Part shown: positions 17,345 through 26,475 of the stretch, one piece after another
How the letters are laid out: every line of letters starts with the position of its first letter
How positions within the stretch are numbered: position 1 is the stretch's first letter
Source: Methanolobus sp. WCC4
GTDB lineage: Archaea > Halobacteriota > Methanosarcinia > Methanosarcinales > Methanosarcinaceae
Length of the DNA stretch: 64,000 nucleotides
Direction: 5' to 3'
NCBI RefSeq assembly: GCF_038022665.1
Contig: NZ_CP150629.1
Span: 1,532,480 to 1,596,479 of the forward strand
The notes under the pieces: model-generated
Seen by the model: the letters and a program-made list of their open reading frames with translations, nothing else
Databases searched by the model: none
Told to the model about the DNA's origin: nothing
Position numbers and translations under genes: made by a program

Positions 17345-17929
17345 TCAATGTCCTCCATTGCCTACACCCGCAGGCTTACTTCTCTTGACTTTCACCTTGA
17401 CATCCGAATCACTTGCTGTGAATTCTATATCTCCCAATTCTTCATACCCTGAAATTCCCGAGTAATCAATTGTGCCTGTTACCTCAAATTGGAGATTTCC
17501 ATCCGTAAAATAATCAGGATAATTTTCAGCAAAGTCAGCATTCATATTCACTTCATCTCTGGCTATCATGATGGCTAAAACGTATTCGAAGGTCGTCTTA
17601 CTTAGTACGAGATCGTAACGGTCAAATGCTGCACCCTCATTGAATATCTCCGCGCCTGTAGTATTGCATATCTTTATATTTGTTATCTCCAAAGCAAGAT
17701 TATCAGCATCACCACTAGTAGTTAGTTTCTCAAAAGATGGGTAGTCCCCAAAACCTGGCTCATTAGCAGGATCATAAACATCCAGCTCTAACCAGGGACT
17801 TTTTGCACTCAGAACAAACATGTCTGGCATTACTTCCATTGTAAGATTGATTTCATTTGCCGAAACGGCACATATGCTCGTCAAAATTAGAGACATTCCT
17901 ATGCATACTGCTAAAGCCCCAGTTTTCAC
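17345..17929 (-). CDS. Secreted protein with Gly/His tail, paralogue B
   Basis: This is a 194-residue exported protein of unknown function. The signal peptide covers about 24 residues (ending CAVSANE). It shares with paralogue A an early segment (VMPDMFVLSAKSPW...LDVYDP), a central acidic beta-rich region and a short C-terminal tail ending GNGGH. Similarity is limited to these patches, so the pair is diverged. The location next to the S-layer gene and the export signals point to a role at the cell surface. It is the first gene of a two-gene unit. Confidence 0.7.
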   Translation of the reverse strand: MKTGALAVCIGMSLILTSICAVSANEINLTMEVMPDMFVLSAKSPWLELDVYDPANEPGFGDYPSFEKLTTSGDADNLALEITNIKICNTTGAEIFNEGAAFDRYDLVLSKTTFEYVLAIMIARDEVNMNADFAENYPDYFTDGNLQFEVTGTIDYSGISGYEELGDIEFTASDSDVKVKVKRSKPAGVGNGGH

Positions 17930-18241
17930 TCATATCACTCCCTATATTCATGTTTGTTACATCCTAATCTATAGAAGTGACTATCTGTAAGGTAGAGCAT
18001 GCCAAGAATCACTACATTCAAAAAAAGAGGTAGCTATACCTTGCCAACCTCCACAGACCAATATGTATTCCCATATACAATTCATATTTCATCATATATA
18101 CACACATTGGTAAATAATTATATACATTAAGAATAATACTCGATTATTGTATAATAATATCCACACTGTTAACCGCATTCTTAAATTATAAGAACTTAAG
18201 AAATTTAAATATAAATATCAACCATAAAATTAATATTCTTC
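17930..18241. other. AT-rich spacer upstream of the secreted pair
   Basis: No gene is supported here. On the minus strand a short hairpin AGGTA/TACCT (18028-18041) is followed by seven T residues, so a short minus-strand transcript may end there. TATA-like sequences occur repeatedly between 18060 and 18220. Confidence 0.35.
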
Positions 18242-18275
18242 AAAAAAAGAAAATGTACCTGCACAATGCAGGTAC
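18242..18275 (-). terminator. Terminator of the S-layer gene
   Basis: A perfect 9-base stem GTACCTGCA (18255-18263) with TGCAGGTAC (18267-18275) has a 3-base loop. On the minus strand it runs into ATTTTCTTTTTTTG. It lies 22 bases after the S-layer stop codon and is a strong terminator, which fits a highly expressed gene. Confidence 0.78.
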
Positions 18276-18297
18276 GGTATTATTCTCTGTATGCTTT

Positions 18298-20901
18298 TCA
18301 GTTATTCTCGTTTCTGCGTATCAGCATAGCAACAGCCATCATTGCAATGACCGCTACGAAGACACCCGGTCCGGGAATTGAACTCTTCTCAACATCGAAA
18401 CTTGCAGTAGCATCGCCGACCTGAGCCTCGTAGGTTCCGGCTTCCTCCATGGAAGTAGTGAAGGTCAGTGTGGTCTCGTCTCCTGTATCAAGTGTGATGC
18501 TCTGTGTATCAACAGTGCTTCCGTTGATCATCAGTTTCACATCCTTGTCACCTTCGGCTGTACCGGTGTTTGCAACATCCACTGTCACTGTCAACTCTTC
18601 CCCTGTCTTCACAAGGATTGGTGAGACCTGGAGGTTTGAGTATGTGAACTTTGCTTCAAGTGCAAGCACCTCAAGGTTGAGCTCTGCTTCAAGGTAGCCA
18701 TCTGCTGATGTTGTCAGTTTGTGAAGTCCTGTTTCCTTTACCGTGTATGTGATCATACCATTTGCATCTGTGGTTCCTATGTCCTTATTGTCATAGTAGA
18801 CCTGGACGCCTTCAACAGTCTCACCACCGATAGCTGTTACCACGGTGACCGTGACAGTGTCATCCTCTACAACGGTCTCAGGTGATACTTCGATCACCAG
18901 TGTCTTACTTGCGTCATCTGATGAGACAACTTCGACCTTCTTGCTTGCAGAAACATAGTCTTCCTTTTCGGCAGTGACTGTGAAGGTACCGGCATCATCG
19001 GTCCTGTAACGGATCGTACCATCCGTTGATGTCTCTCCTACTTCCTCATCGCCGAACATCACAAGTGCATCTTCAACTGCAGCACCTCTTGATGTCACAG
19101 TTATCTCGACCCTGTCACCTTCTTCTATAACAGAGTCCATCTCGATCGAAAGTGACTGTGATGGCTTGGTGGAGACCTCAATGAATGGATAATAGCGTAC
19201 GTCACCATCGTCTGCTACATTGAATGCTATGTCTCCCATGATCTCAACGATCTTTCCTCTGGAGAGTGATATGGAATCCTCGTTCTCAAGGACTATCTCG
19301 TCTGATGAGAAACTCTTGACTTCCATCTCACCGAACTTCTCATCGGCGGATATCTCGACAACATCCTCTGATATCTGGAAGATACCTTCAATGAACACTG
19401 CGTTTGTCTCTGTTCCCTGGAATATCTCATCAAAGTGTATCACTATGACAGGTACGTCATCGGTGGAGCCGATGTCCATCTCATAGACATAGTCATCATC
19501 TGAGGACACAATCCCTGTATCGATATCGTCGCCGTCCTTTACAAGGTTCACCATTACGCTGCTACCGTCAAGGTCCACCTCAACGATATAAAGCTCATAA
19601 CCGTCCTCAAGTACCAGTGAAGCACCTGAATAAAGGGATGTCTTGCTATCATCATCGATCAGTACTTCTGATAGCTGACCGTCGGAAAGCAGGCTTACAT
19701 CATCTGTGAACTCATTGTCAGGATATCCTGCGAAGTATTTCTCCGCCAGGAAACCGATTACCTGGAACTCTCCCCAGTCATCATGTTCGAAACTGACATC
19801 AAGTGGTACACTTCTGTAGACAAGGTCACCGTCATCGATGGTCCTTCCACCGAGATCCTCTATCTCAAGGGATTCGGTTCCCACGCCTTCGTCAATATTA
19901 TAGTAAAAGCCTTCAAAGTTAAGTGGTGTCCATTCCAGTTCTTCGTTCTCAGCAACAGTACCTCTGAGCTCATAGACACCAGGATCTGACATATCGACCA
20001 CAGGTCCGAATCTAAGTGTGCTGTCATCGGCAACAATGAATTTCAGTTTGCCCATAATTGTAACTGAATCTCCTCTGCCAAGGCTGATCGAATCAGAGTT
20101 CTCCATTGTGATCTTATCCGAACCAAGTGAATTGACCTCCATCTTTCCGAAGGTGTCACCGGATTCTATCTCTACGTAATCCTCTGATATCTGGAATATA
20201 CCTTCAACGAATACAGCGTTTGTCTCAGTTCCCTGGAATATGTCATTGAAATGTACTGCTATGATAGGAACATCCTCGTCCCCTAGTTCGATCTCGTAGA
20301 CATAGTCGTCATCTGAGGACACGATATCCGTGTCAAGATGGTCTCCATCCTTTTCAAGTGTAACGAGGACGCTGTTACCGTTGATGTCGACCTCTTCCAG
20401 ATTAAGCTCATATCCTTCTTCAAGCACAAGGGATGAGCCGGAGTAGAATGATATTTCCTCATCGTCATCTAACAGTACCTTTGTGAGTATACCATCGGAT
20501 ATCAGGCTTACATCGTCATCTGCGAATTCTGTGTCGTCGGTGTAACCTGCAAAGTATCTCTCTGCCATGAACCCGATAACCTGATAGGAACCCCAGTCGT
20601 CCTGTTCGAATTCCGTATCTATGGGTTCGGTGGAATACTCAAGGTCTCCGTCACCTATGTTCCTGTCACTGTCACTATCCAGATAGATGGTGAGTGTTTC
20701 CGATCCTTCGCCCGAATCAAGGTCGAAATAGAAACCGGAGTAGGTCATTGCAGTCCATGTATATTCAAGGGAGAGATTCTCATCTGCATCCCATATACGA
20801 TTGCCAGTGCTGTTATTAGTAGCAGCAGCGGCAGCTCCTGAAAGCAATACCAATGTAAGCATTGATATTACCGGTAAGTAATACTTGATCCTATTTTTCA
20901 T
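18298..20901 (-). CDS. S-layer protein with two S-layer repeats, Ig-like domains and PGF-CTERM-like tail
   Basis: This is a major cell-surface protein of about 867 residues. A signal peptide of about 27 residues is followed by two tandem copies (roughly residues 45-300 and 315-585) of the Methanosarcinales S-layer domain. They share blocks such as VSSDDDYVYE and FQGTETNAVF. Then come two Ig-like modules and a CARDB-like module (residues 600-835). The tail has the PGPG motif, one hydrophobic helix and RRNENN, matching the archaeosortase-processed PGF-CTERM type. The start at 20901 is preferred because GAGGGG precedes it. The frame is open to 20928. A strong TATA lies upstream and a strong terminator follows. 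The protein is very acidic. Confidence 0.9.
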   Translation of the reverse strand: MKNRIKYYLPVISMLTLVLLSGAAAAATNNSTGNRIWDADENLSLEYTWTAMTYSGFYFDLDSGEGSETLTIYLDSDSDRNIGDGDLEYSTEPIDTEFEQDDWGSYQVIGFMAERYFAGYTDDTEFADDDVSLISDGILTKVLLDDDEEISFYSGSSLVLEEGYELNLEEVDINGNSVLVTLEKDGDHLDTDIVSSDDDYVYEIELGDEDVPIIAVHFNDIFQGTETNAVFVEGIFQISEDYVEIESGDTFGKMEVNSLGSDKITMENSDSISLGRGDSVTIMGKLKFIVADDSTLRFGPVVDMSDPGVYELRGTVAENEELEWTPLNFEGFYYNIDEGVGTESLEIEDLGGRTIDDGDLVYRSVPLDVSFEHDDWGEFQVIGFLAEKYFAGYPDNEFTDDVSLLSDGQLSEVLIDDDSKTSLYSGASLVLEDGYELYIVEVDLDGSSVMVNLVKDGDDIDTGIVSSDDDYVYEMDIGSTDDVPVIVIHFDEIFQGTETNAVFIEGIFQISEDVVEISADEKFGEMEVKSFSSDEIVLENEDSISLSRGKIVEIMGDIAFNVADDGDVRYYPFIEVSTKPSQSLSIEMDSVIEEGDRVEITVTSRGAAVEDALVMFGDEEVGETSTDGTIRYRTDDAGTFTVTAEKEDYVSASKKVEVVSSDDASKTLVIEVSPETVVEDDTVTVTVVTAIGGETVEGVQVYYDNKDIGTTDANGMITYTVKETGLHKLTTSADGYLEAELNLEVLALEAKFTYSNLQVSPILVKTGEELTVTVDVANTGTAEGDKDVKLMINGSTVDTQSITLDTGDETTLTFTTSMEEAGTYEAQVGDATASFDVEKSSIPGPGVFVAVIAMMAVAMLIRRNENN

Positions 20902-21364
20902 ATTATTTCCCCTCTGTTCTGTTTTCAAGGTATAGTATATACCTGAATAATTATTGAGGTAATACCATATAAAAATATATCACTGTCTTTTATAATATTT
21001 CAGTGATGTTCTTTTCATGGTCATGTTGCACTATTATTCAAATTACAGTTAGTGATAAGCAGAAGCGAATATAAGCATACTTTACTTCATGTTGATGCAG
21101 GTCCCCTATCCTGCATAAAATAAGCCCTGAATAGACTTATTTTACTTGATAATACTTTATATTGCTTTAGATCTGCTTTCAAGATCGATCTTTTAAATTT
21201 ATATGATATTGAATTATCCAATACACTACAAAATTCACCATGTACACTATGCAGTGTTACGGGAACACATAAAATACCATGAACAGCCTGTCAGCTAAAC
21301 AGACAGTAATCGTTTTTTGTTCAATGGAAAAGTCAGATACTTACAGATAATATGGAACCACGGT
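20902..21364. other. Spacer between the S-layer gene and the glucan cluster
   Basis: No gene is seen. The S-layer promoter is probably the TATA-like element at 20967-20980 on the minus strand. On the plus strand, TATA-like GAATATAAGC (about 21067-21076) lies 25 bases before two consecutive hairpins: ATGCAGG/CCTGCAT (21095-21116) and AAAATAAG/CTTATTTT (21117-21143). These could be a very short RNA or regulatory stems. Confidence 0.35.
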
Positions 21365-21589
21365 TCAATTTCCATCTGGTTTTAATACTAAAGACCAGGA
21401 ATTACCGTTCTTTTCCATACATATCTTATCCTCTCTTGCAAGCCATCCTATGGCCATGAACGTTGTCTGCTGATCAAAGCCATTCTCTTTGAGATGACCC
21501 TTCAGCTTTGCCATGTTCGACTCCCCACTTTCCAGCATCCTGTAAACATAACCGGCTGCTTCTCCTATGTTCAAACACTTTTCATCCAT
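21365..21589 (-). CDS. Small winged-helix protein (DUF2582-like)
   Basis: This protein of about 74 residues has the pattern of a single winged-helix domain of the DUF2582 group: helix (IGEAAGYVYRML), turn helix (NMAKLKGHL) and recognition helix (TTFMAIGWLAREDKI). Such proteins are presumed to bind DNA, but no target is known. The start at ATG 21589 is chosen because AGGTGAT, a near-perfect ribosome site, lies just upstream. The GTG at 21598 is inside that site. It is the last gene of the minus-strand glucan string, so it may regulate that cluster. That is inference. Confidence 0.75.
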   Translation of the reverse strand: MDEKCLNIGEAAGYVYRMLESGESNMAKLKGHLKENGFDQQTTFMAIGWLAREDKICMEKNGNSWSLVLKPDGN

Positions 21590-21672
21590 ATCTATCACCT
21601 GAACTTATCAGTTAAAAACCCACAAGTGTTATAGTAAAATATACTCAAATTGCTATAAATATTACGAATGAG

Positions 21673-23634
21673 CTATTGATCCTCTGGAAATACATCCTCC
21701 ACATAACATCTCATGACCTCGGCCACGCTCCATGCCTGAGATATACACCCTCCGGGAGCATGAGGACTATCACCATCGAATACTTCGGATATGGTGCCGA
21801 TACCTGCATCATCCAGGTGTATCTCAATTCCCTGAAGGAAGGTCCGAAGTTTTTTCTCAATTCCCTGATGATCACGGTTCACTTTCCTGTAAGCTGTTAT
21901 GTAAGGTCCGAGCAACCAGGGCCATACAGTACCATTATGGTATGCAGTGTCCCTCTGTTCAGTATTCCCTCCATAGTGACCGATGTACTTACTGTCATGA
22001 GGAGAGAGGGTTCTCAGTCCGTAAGGTGTCAACAGTTCTTCAGTTACAGTATCAACTATTCCCCTCGCTATTTTTTCAGTGACCATCGTATGAGGTAAAG
22101 AAACTGCAAATATCTGGTTAGGTCTTACTGAGGCATCCTTCCATTCATCATCTTTCGAACCGGATATCAGGTCATAGAGACAACTCTTTTTTTCATTCCA
22201 GAACTTTTCCCTGAAATTGTTCCCTGTCATTTCAGCAATGTCAATATAGTTGGAAACATCCAGTTCCAGACGTTCCCCTATCTCAGTTGCATAGATCAGG
22301 GCATTGTACCAGAGTGCATTTATCTCACATGCTTTCCCTTTTCGGGGAGTGATCTCCCAATCCCCTATTTTAGCATCCATCCACGTTAGTTGTCCCCCAT
22401 GTTCTATCAGGCCGTCATCATCCATTCTTATTCCGAATGAGGTACCTTCCATGTAGTTATCTATTATACTCCGGACCGAAGGCCAGAGCTTCTCTACAAA
22501 TTCGATGTCATCTGTGTAGTCAAGATATCTTCCGGCGGCATGTATGAACCACAGGGATGCATCTACTGTGTTGTAGATAGGTGACTCGTTTGCATTCTCC
22601 GGGAAGTTGTTGGGTATCAGTCCATCCTTGCAGTTAGCTGCAAAAGTGGAAAGTACGGACCTCGCATCATCGAACCTTCCTGTTACAAGTGTCAGCCCGG
22701 GTAGGGAGATCATAGTGTCCCGTCCCCAGTCCCCGAACCAGTGATATCCTGCAATTACCGACTTAGAATCTGTGGACCTTCTGTCAACGATGAAAGAATC
22801 GCCAGCTATCATCAGTTTTTCCAGGAATGTATCATCCATGGTCTTTTTATTCACCAGGGAATTCTGACGTTCTCTCTCATTCCGGAACAGTTCCTCCACT
22901 GTTTGCACATTCCATTCCATGTCAGGTTCAGTGGATGCGATAACGAAACAGGAAGCATCAGTTCCTTCTATTTCCAGTTCGAAATATCCCGGGTTGAAGT
23001 TGTCTTCCCTGTATGGATATCCTCTTTTCATTTCTACATGGTATTCAAAATTGTAGTACCAGTGTTCTTTTTCTGTGTATGGTACGCTGGCAGCAAGTAC
23101 AAAAGGAATCCCATCGCTGACCAGTTTTGTTCCTTTTTCCATTGCTTCCTGTGTAATGGATAGATCGTTTGAACTGCTGAGATTATGTATGGACCTGTTA
23201 TTGATAAGTGGTAATATCCTGAGTACAGCTTCCTTTTCAGAAGGGTTGATAATATCATATCTCACGATGGTCGTGTTCTCACCATGGATCATCATGATCT
23301 GCTTTATGATCGTTATTCCATTCACAATGTATTCGAAGGTGGGAAAAGGATGCGTAGTGAACTTTTCCAGCATTTCGTTGCCATGCGGGTATATAGCATC
23401 GGGATACCTGTGTACTGCAAGTTTGTGAATGTCGACTCCTATAATTAGTTCTTCGTCAAGGGACGATAACATGAGTCTTCTTTCAACAGGAGGGTTCAGG
23501 GAAGCTATCAACAGTCCGTGGTACTTTCGCGTATTCATACCAATTGTCGTGGAAGAAGCATATCCTCCAAGGCCGTTGCTTATGATCCATTCCTTCTCCG
23601 TTCCCGGGATATGGTCTGTATAGCTCATGTTCAT
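21673..23634 (-). CDS. Amylo-alpha-1,6-glucosidase (glycogen debranching enzyme)
   Basis: This enzyme of 653 residues probably removes alpha-1,6-linked branches from glycogen. The N-terminal beta domain has the typical NGLGGYASSTTIGMNTRKYHGLL. The C-terminal (alpha/alpha)6 barrel has DWGRDTMISLPGL near residue 300, NFPENANESPIYNTVDASLWF, and LTWMDAK. These blocks are diagnostic of the bacterial and archaeal GDE family (GH133). AGGT precedes the ATG at 23634, and a second ATG follows two codons later. It lies 27 bases downstream of the GH15 gene in the glucan string. Confidence 0.93.
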   Translation of the reverse strand: MNMSYTDHIPGTEKEWIISNGLGGYASSTTIGMNTRKYHGLLIASLNPPVERRLMLSSLDEELIIGVDIHKLAVHRYPDAIYPHGNEMLEKFTTHPFPTFEYIVNGITIIKQIMMIHGENTTIVRYDIINPSEKEAVLRILPLINNRSIHNLSSSNDLSITQEAMEKGTKLVSDGIPFVLAASVPYTEKEHWYYNFEYHVEMKRGYPYREDNFNPGYFELEIEGTDASCFVIASTEPDMEWNVQTVEELFRNERERQNSLVNKKTMDDTFLEKLMIAGDSFIVDRRSTDSKSVIAGYHWFGDWGRDTMISLPGLTLVTGRFDDARSVLSTFAANCKDGLIPNNFPENANESPIYNTVDASLWFIHAAGRYLDYTDDIEFVEKLWPSVRSIIDNYMEGTSFGIRMDDDGLIEHGGQLTWMDAKIGDWEITPRKGKACEINALWYNALIYATEIGERLELDVSNYIDIAEMTGNNFREKFWNEKKSCLYDLISGSKDDEWKDASVRPNQIFAVSLPHTMVTEKIARGIVDTVTEELLTPYGLRTLSPHDSKYIGHYGGNTEQRDTAYHNGTVWPWLLGPYITAYRKVNRDHQGIEKKLRTFLQGIEIHLDDAGIGTISEVFDGDSPHAPGGCISQAWSVAEVMRCYVEDVFPEDQ

Positions 23635-23660
23635 TGTACCTTTGAACGTAGTTCAATGGT

Positions 23661-25631
23661 CTATCCATTGTCAGGGGACCTGTAGAGTTTGTCCAGCAGT
23701 ATTATGTTATCCAGCATCAGCGCACAACTCCAGCTTAGAGGTATCGCCCATGCAGGCCTGCCGGTGTATTTATTGACCTGCTCCGGGAGCATACCTGCAC
23801 CGGTTGCACCTTTAAGTGACCATTTGATGTATTTCAGTGCCCCATTGCCCAGTGTCTGAAGTTCATCCTTATCGTTATCACTATCATCGATCGTGATCGC
23901 AAGTTCAAGTAATGCCTTTGAGAGCCAGAGGGTTGTGACTATCCAGGGATTTCCATCGATGTAGTTGTCATCAACATATCTCTTGATGCCGAAGTGTTCG
24001 TTCACAGGCACCCTGAGATACTTCTCGATGTTCTGTATCATTGACATGATCATCTCCCTCTCTTTCTTATTATCCGGAGAGAGCATGTTGAAAGGGACAA
24101 AGGTACCTAATATACTTGCATCAATAGCAGTATCTAGTTCACCATTATTGAGTCCCCTTGCAAAATAACCTTCATCGAGCCAGAACCTTTCTATGGTGGT
24201 CTTCTTGATGAGCTCGGCACGTTCGATCCACCTGTCGGCAAGTCCCTTTTCATTGTAGTCAATAGCCATGTTCGCAGCTCCGATGAGTCCTGCATATATG
24301 GCGGCATTGGTGTATGTGAACACGCCGGAATGTGTCTCCCACAGACACAGGCATGTCTCATGAAGTCCACTGCCGGTTCTTTTCATGAGGTACTCCGCTG
24401 CACAGAGGACCGTTGCCCACATGTTGTCAAGGAACTCCGCTTTCACAGGTTGTTCAAGGGTCCGGTAATACCTGTCCATAGCAAAGATCGTGGTGCCAGT
24501 CTCATCTATCTGGGTGGTGGAACTGAAATTTCCCCATGAAGGTGCGGTATTCCCGTCCAGCCAGTAACGCTGGAACCATGAACCGTCCTGAAGCTGCGTG
24601 CCCTTGCACCATTTGAAGAAACGGGCACAATGATCAGGATAACCTGCTTCCATAAGGGATGTGACTATCTCCGCGGAATCCCTGTGCCAGCAATAACCGT
24701 ATCCGCCGCTTTTCTCGAACTCATGGTCGAATTCAGGAGCAGCGAGGAAAGACCCTTTTCCGGGGTCGTTGAGTATACTTAAAGCAAGTATAGAGCGGTT
24801 GAAAGCATTGAGAAGTTCCAGCCTGAACGACCCCAAACCAGGATATTCCGGTAGCTCAAGGAGCTTCTTCTTTGAAAGCCATCTGATCCATTTCTCCTGT
24901 GTATCATTATATATGCTCTCTACAGGTTCCTTCAGTACCTCACGCATCCTTCTGTAAAGCGCAGGTCTTCTTGAAGCCGCACCAATGAAAACAGTGATTA
25001 CCACGGGTTTTGACGGTTCTAAGTCGAGCTTCCATCCAACGGCGCAATTCAGGTTTCCTATATCCTCATTGTTCCGCTGTAGCTCTCCATCCTCCATGTC
25101 ATATTTGGCATTGGTCCACCATATCGTATCCATTGCCTTACCTACCTGCCATTCCTCGAACATCGGAGTGGATGTTATCCCTACATAGTAGTTCTTCCAG
25201 TATTGTGCCAGCAGGCCTGAATCGTGGTCACAGAAAGCGGAGTTCTTCCTCTTCATCTCACCCACCTGGAGGTTGGAGAAGTAAAAGAACTTCCCATGGA
25301 ACCCTTTACTGGAACTTATCCGGTATTTGCGCACAAGTACCGGCAGGGTGGGGTGGACGAGATCAAGTATCTCCATCTTAAGCCCGGAAGGATGGGTGAG
25401 TTCTGTGTTCAATATATTTGTGTCATCGATGTATCTCTGGTCTGCGTGCCACTCACGGGCATTGGACCAGATAAGTCCTTTCCCATCATGTATACATGCC
25501 TGTGACTCTTCAACATGCTGTGCAAAATCCTTCCCCGGATAATAATAACCGAATATCTCACCTTTCTTTCCCATTGTCACCAGCAATCTTTCATTGCCTA
25601 ATATCGCATTGGGCTGTCGGATCACGATCAT
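23661..25631 (-). CDS. Glycoside hydrolase family 15 (glucoamylase-like)
   Basis: This enzyme of 656 residues probably releases glucose from the ends of alpha-glucans. It has an N-terminal beta-sandwich (residues 1-255) and a C-terminal (alpha/alpha)6 barrel. Catalytic features include GYCWHRDSAEIV near residue 345, QIDETG with the general acid glutamate (about residue 395), and WETHSGVFTYTNAAIYAGL with a candidate second glutamate. No signal peptide is present, so it acts in the cytoplasm on stored glucan. The start overlaps the end of the V4R gene by 4 bases, so the two are coupled. Confidence 0.92.
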   Translation of the reverse strand: MIVIRQPNAILGNERLLVTMGKKGEIFGYYYPGKDFAQHVEESQACIHDGKGLIWSNAREWHADQRYIDDTNILNTELTHPSGLKMEILDLVHPTLPVLVRKYRISSSKGFHGKFFYFSNLQVGEMKRKNSAFCDHDSGLLAQYWKNYYVGITSTPMFEEWQVGKAMDTIWWTNAKYDMEDGELQRNNEDIGNLNCAVGWKLDLEPSKPVVITVFIGAASRRPALYRRMREVLKEPVESIYNDTQEKWIRWLSKKKLLELPEYPGLGSFRLELLNAFNRSILALSILNDPGKGSFLAAPEFDHEFEKSGGYGYCWHRDSAEIVTSLMEAGYPDHCARFFKWCKGTQLQDGSWFQRYWLDGNTAPSWGNFSSTTQIDETGTTIFAMDRYYRTLEQPVKAEFLDNMWATVLCAAEYLMKRTGSGLHETCLCLWETHSGVFTYTNAAIYAGLIGAANMAIDYNEKGLADRWIERAELIKKTTIERFWLDEGYFARGLNNGELDTAIDASILGTFVPFNMLSPDNKKEREMIMSMIQNIEKYLRVPVNEHFGIKRYVDDNYIDGNPWIVTTLWLSKALLELAITIDDSDNDKDELQTLGNGALKYIKWSLKGATGAGMLPEQVNKYTGRPAWAIPLSWSCALMLDNIILLDKLYRSPDNG

Positions 25632-26461
25632 CTACCTCTGAGCAGGTGTTCTATCTTAACATCTTCCGGAACAGGTGAGATGATGTGTTCGCAGAGAGTA
25701 TCTCCCATGGCCTTGCACCTTGTCTCACGGACCTGAACCACCTTTCCCAGTGATTCGGAGATATATCCTGCAATGAAACCACTGATGTATCCGCAAACGG
25801 GGACGTCGCTGTCCTCGTATTCTCCTGCAATGAAAGAATCGATCATCCTTGCAGTACCTTTCAGTTCAGTGATGTCCATATCATGCTCAAGGACCCCCCA
25901 TCCGGCTGCCACCAATAATTCCCCGAGCAGGTCCATGAAATTGCTGTCATCCATATCAGCTACTTCTTTCAGGTATCTTGCAGCACCTTCCCCGTTCCTC
26001 AGTCCGACTATGGTCAGCAGGCCTTCGGATTGTGGTACATGCTCGTTCAGGACATTGAGGAAATTGACAAAGGTCTTTGCCCTGATAAGCACTGCTCTGT
26101 CCCCGATGATATGTAATGGAAAATCAACGGACTGGATGACCCTGTTCTTTGAGACTCCCCACTCAATGTCGAGAACGACGTCCATCCTTTCAAGTTCATT
26201 TGCAATACTTTCTATATCCATGTCCTTTTTCGCTTCAGTGAACATCACATACCTGCCTCTGGAAGGGTCTTCCGAACTGTCCAGATATGCAAATCGTATG
26301 TCCAGTTCCTTTTCAGCAAAGAACGATGTTATGTCCGCTTCAGAATGCAATGTGTTCTCGTATGTGATCCTGAACCAGATGACATCTGCTTCAGTATCCA
26401 CTCTGGAGAACATGTAAAGGTCTCTTACCATATGCCAGAACTCCCATAGATAATAGGACAT
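25628..26461 (-). CDS. V4R-domain protein
   Basis: This is a protein of up to 277 residues. The C-terminal 130 residues match the V4R (4-vinyl reductase) fold, with the ending ETRCKAMGDTLCEHIIS, whose Cys and His positions are typical and may bind zinc or iron. The N-terminal half is an unrecognised alpha/beta domain. V4R domains often bind small hydrophobic ligands or act as sensors for regulators. An alternative start, ATG 26431, has GGGAG at good spacing and may be the real one. Its position between GH57 and GH15 genes, with overlap to the latter, suggests a regulatory or accessory role in glucan turnover. Confidence 0.8.
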   Translation of the reverse strand: MSYYLWEFWHMVRDLYMFSRVDTEADVIWFRITYENTLHSEADITSFFAEKELDIRFAYLDSSEDPSRGRYVMFTEAKKDMDIESIANELERMDVVLDIEWGVSKNRVIQSVDFPLHIIGDRAVLIRAKTFVNFLNVLNEHVPQSEGLLTIVGLRNGEGAARYLKEVADMDDSNFMDLLGELLVAAGWGVLEHDMDITELKGTARMIDSFIAGEYEDSDVPVCGYISGFIAGYISESLGKVVQVRETRCKAMGDTLCEHIISPVPEDVKIEHLLRGR

Positions 26462-26475
26462 TAAAAGATATATTA

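Noticed and set aside
18018-18095. Minus-strand 25-codon reading frame
   Set aside because: It has no ribosome site, and its end overlaps a hairpin and T-tract that look like a terminator.
18298-20901. Assembly duplication inside the S-layer gene
   Set aside because: The two repeats differ at many positions, as expected for ancient domain duplication.
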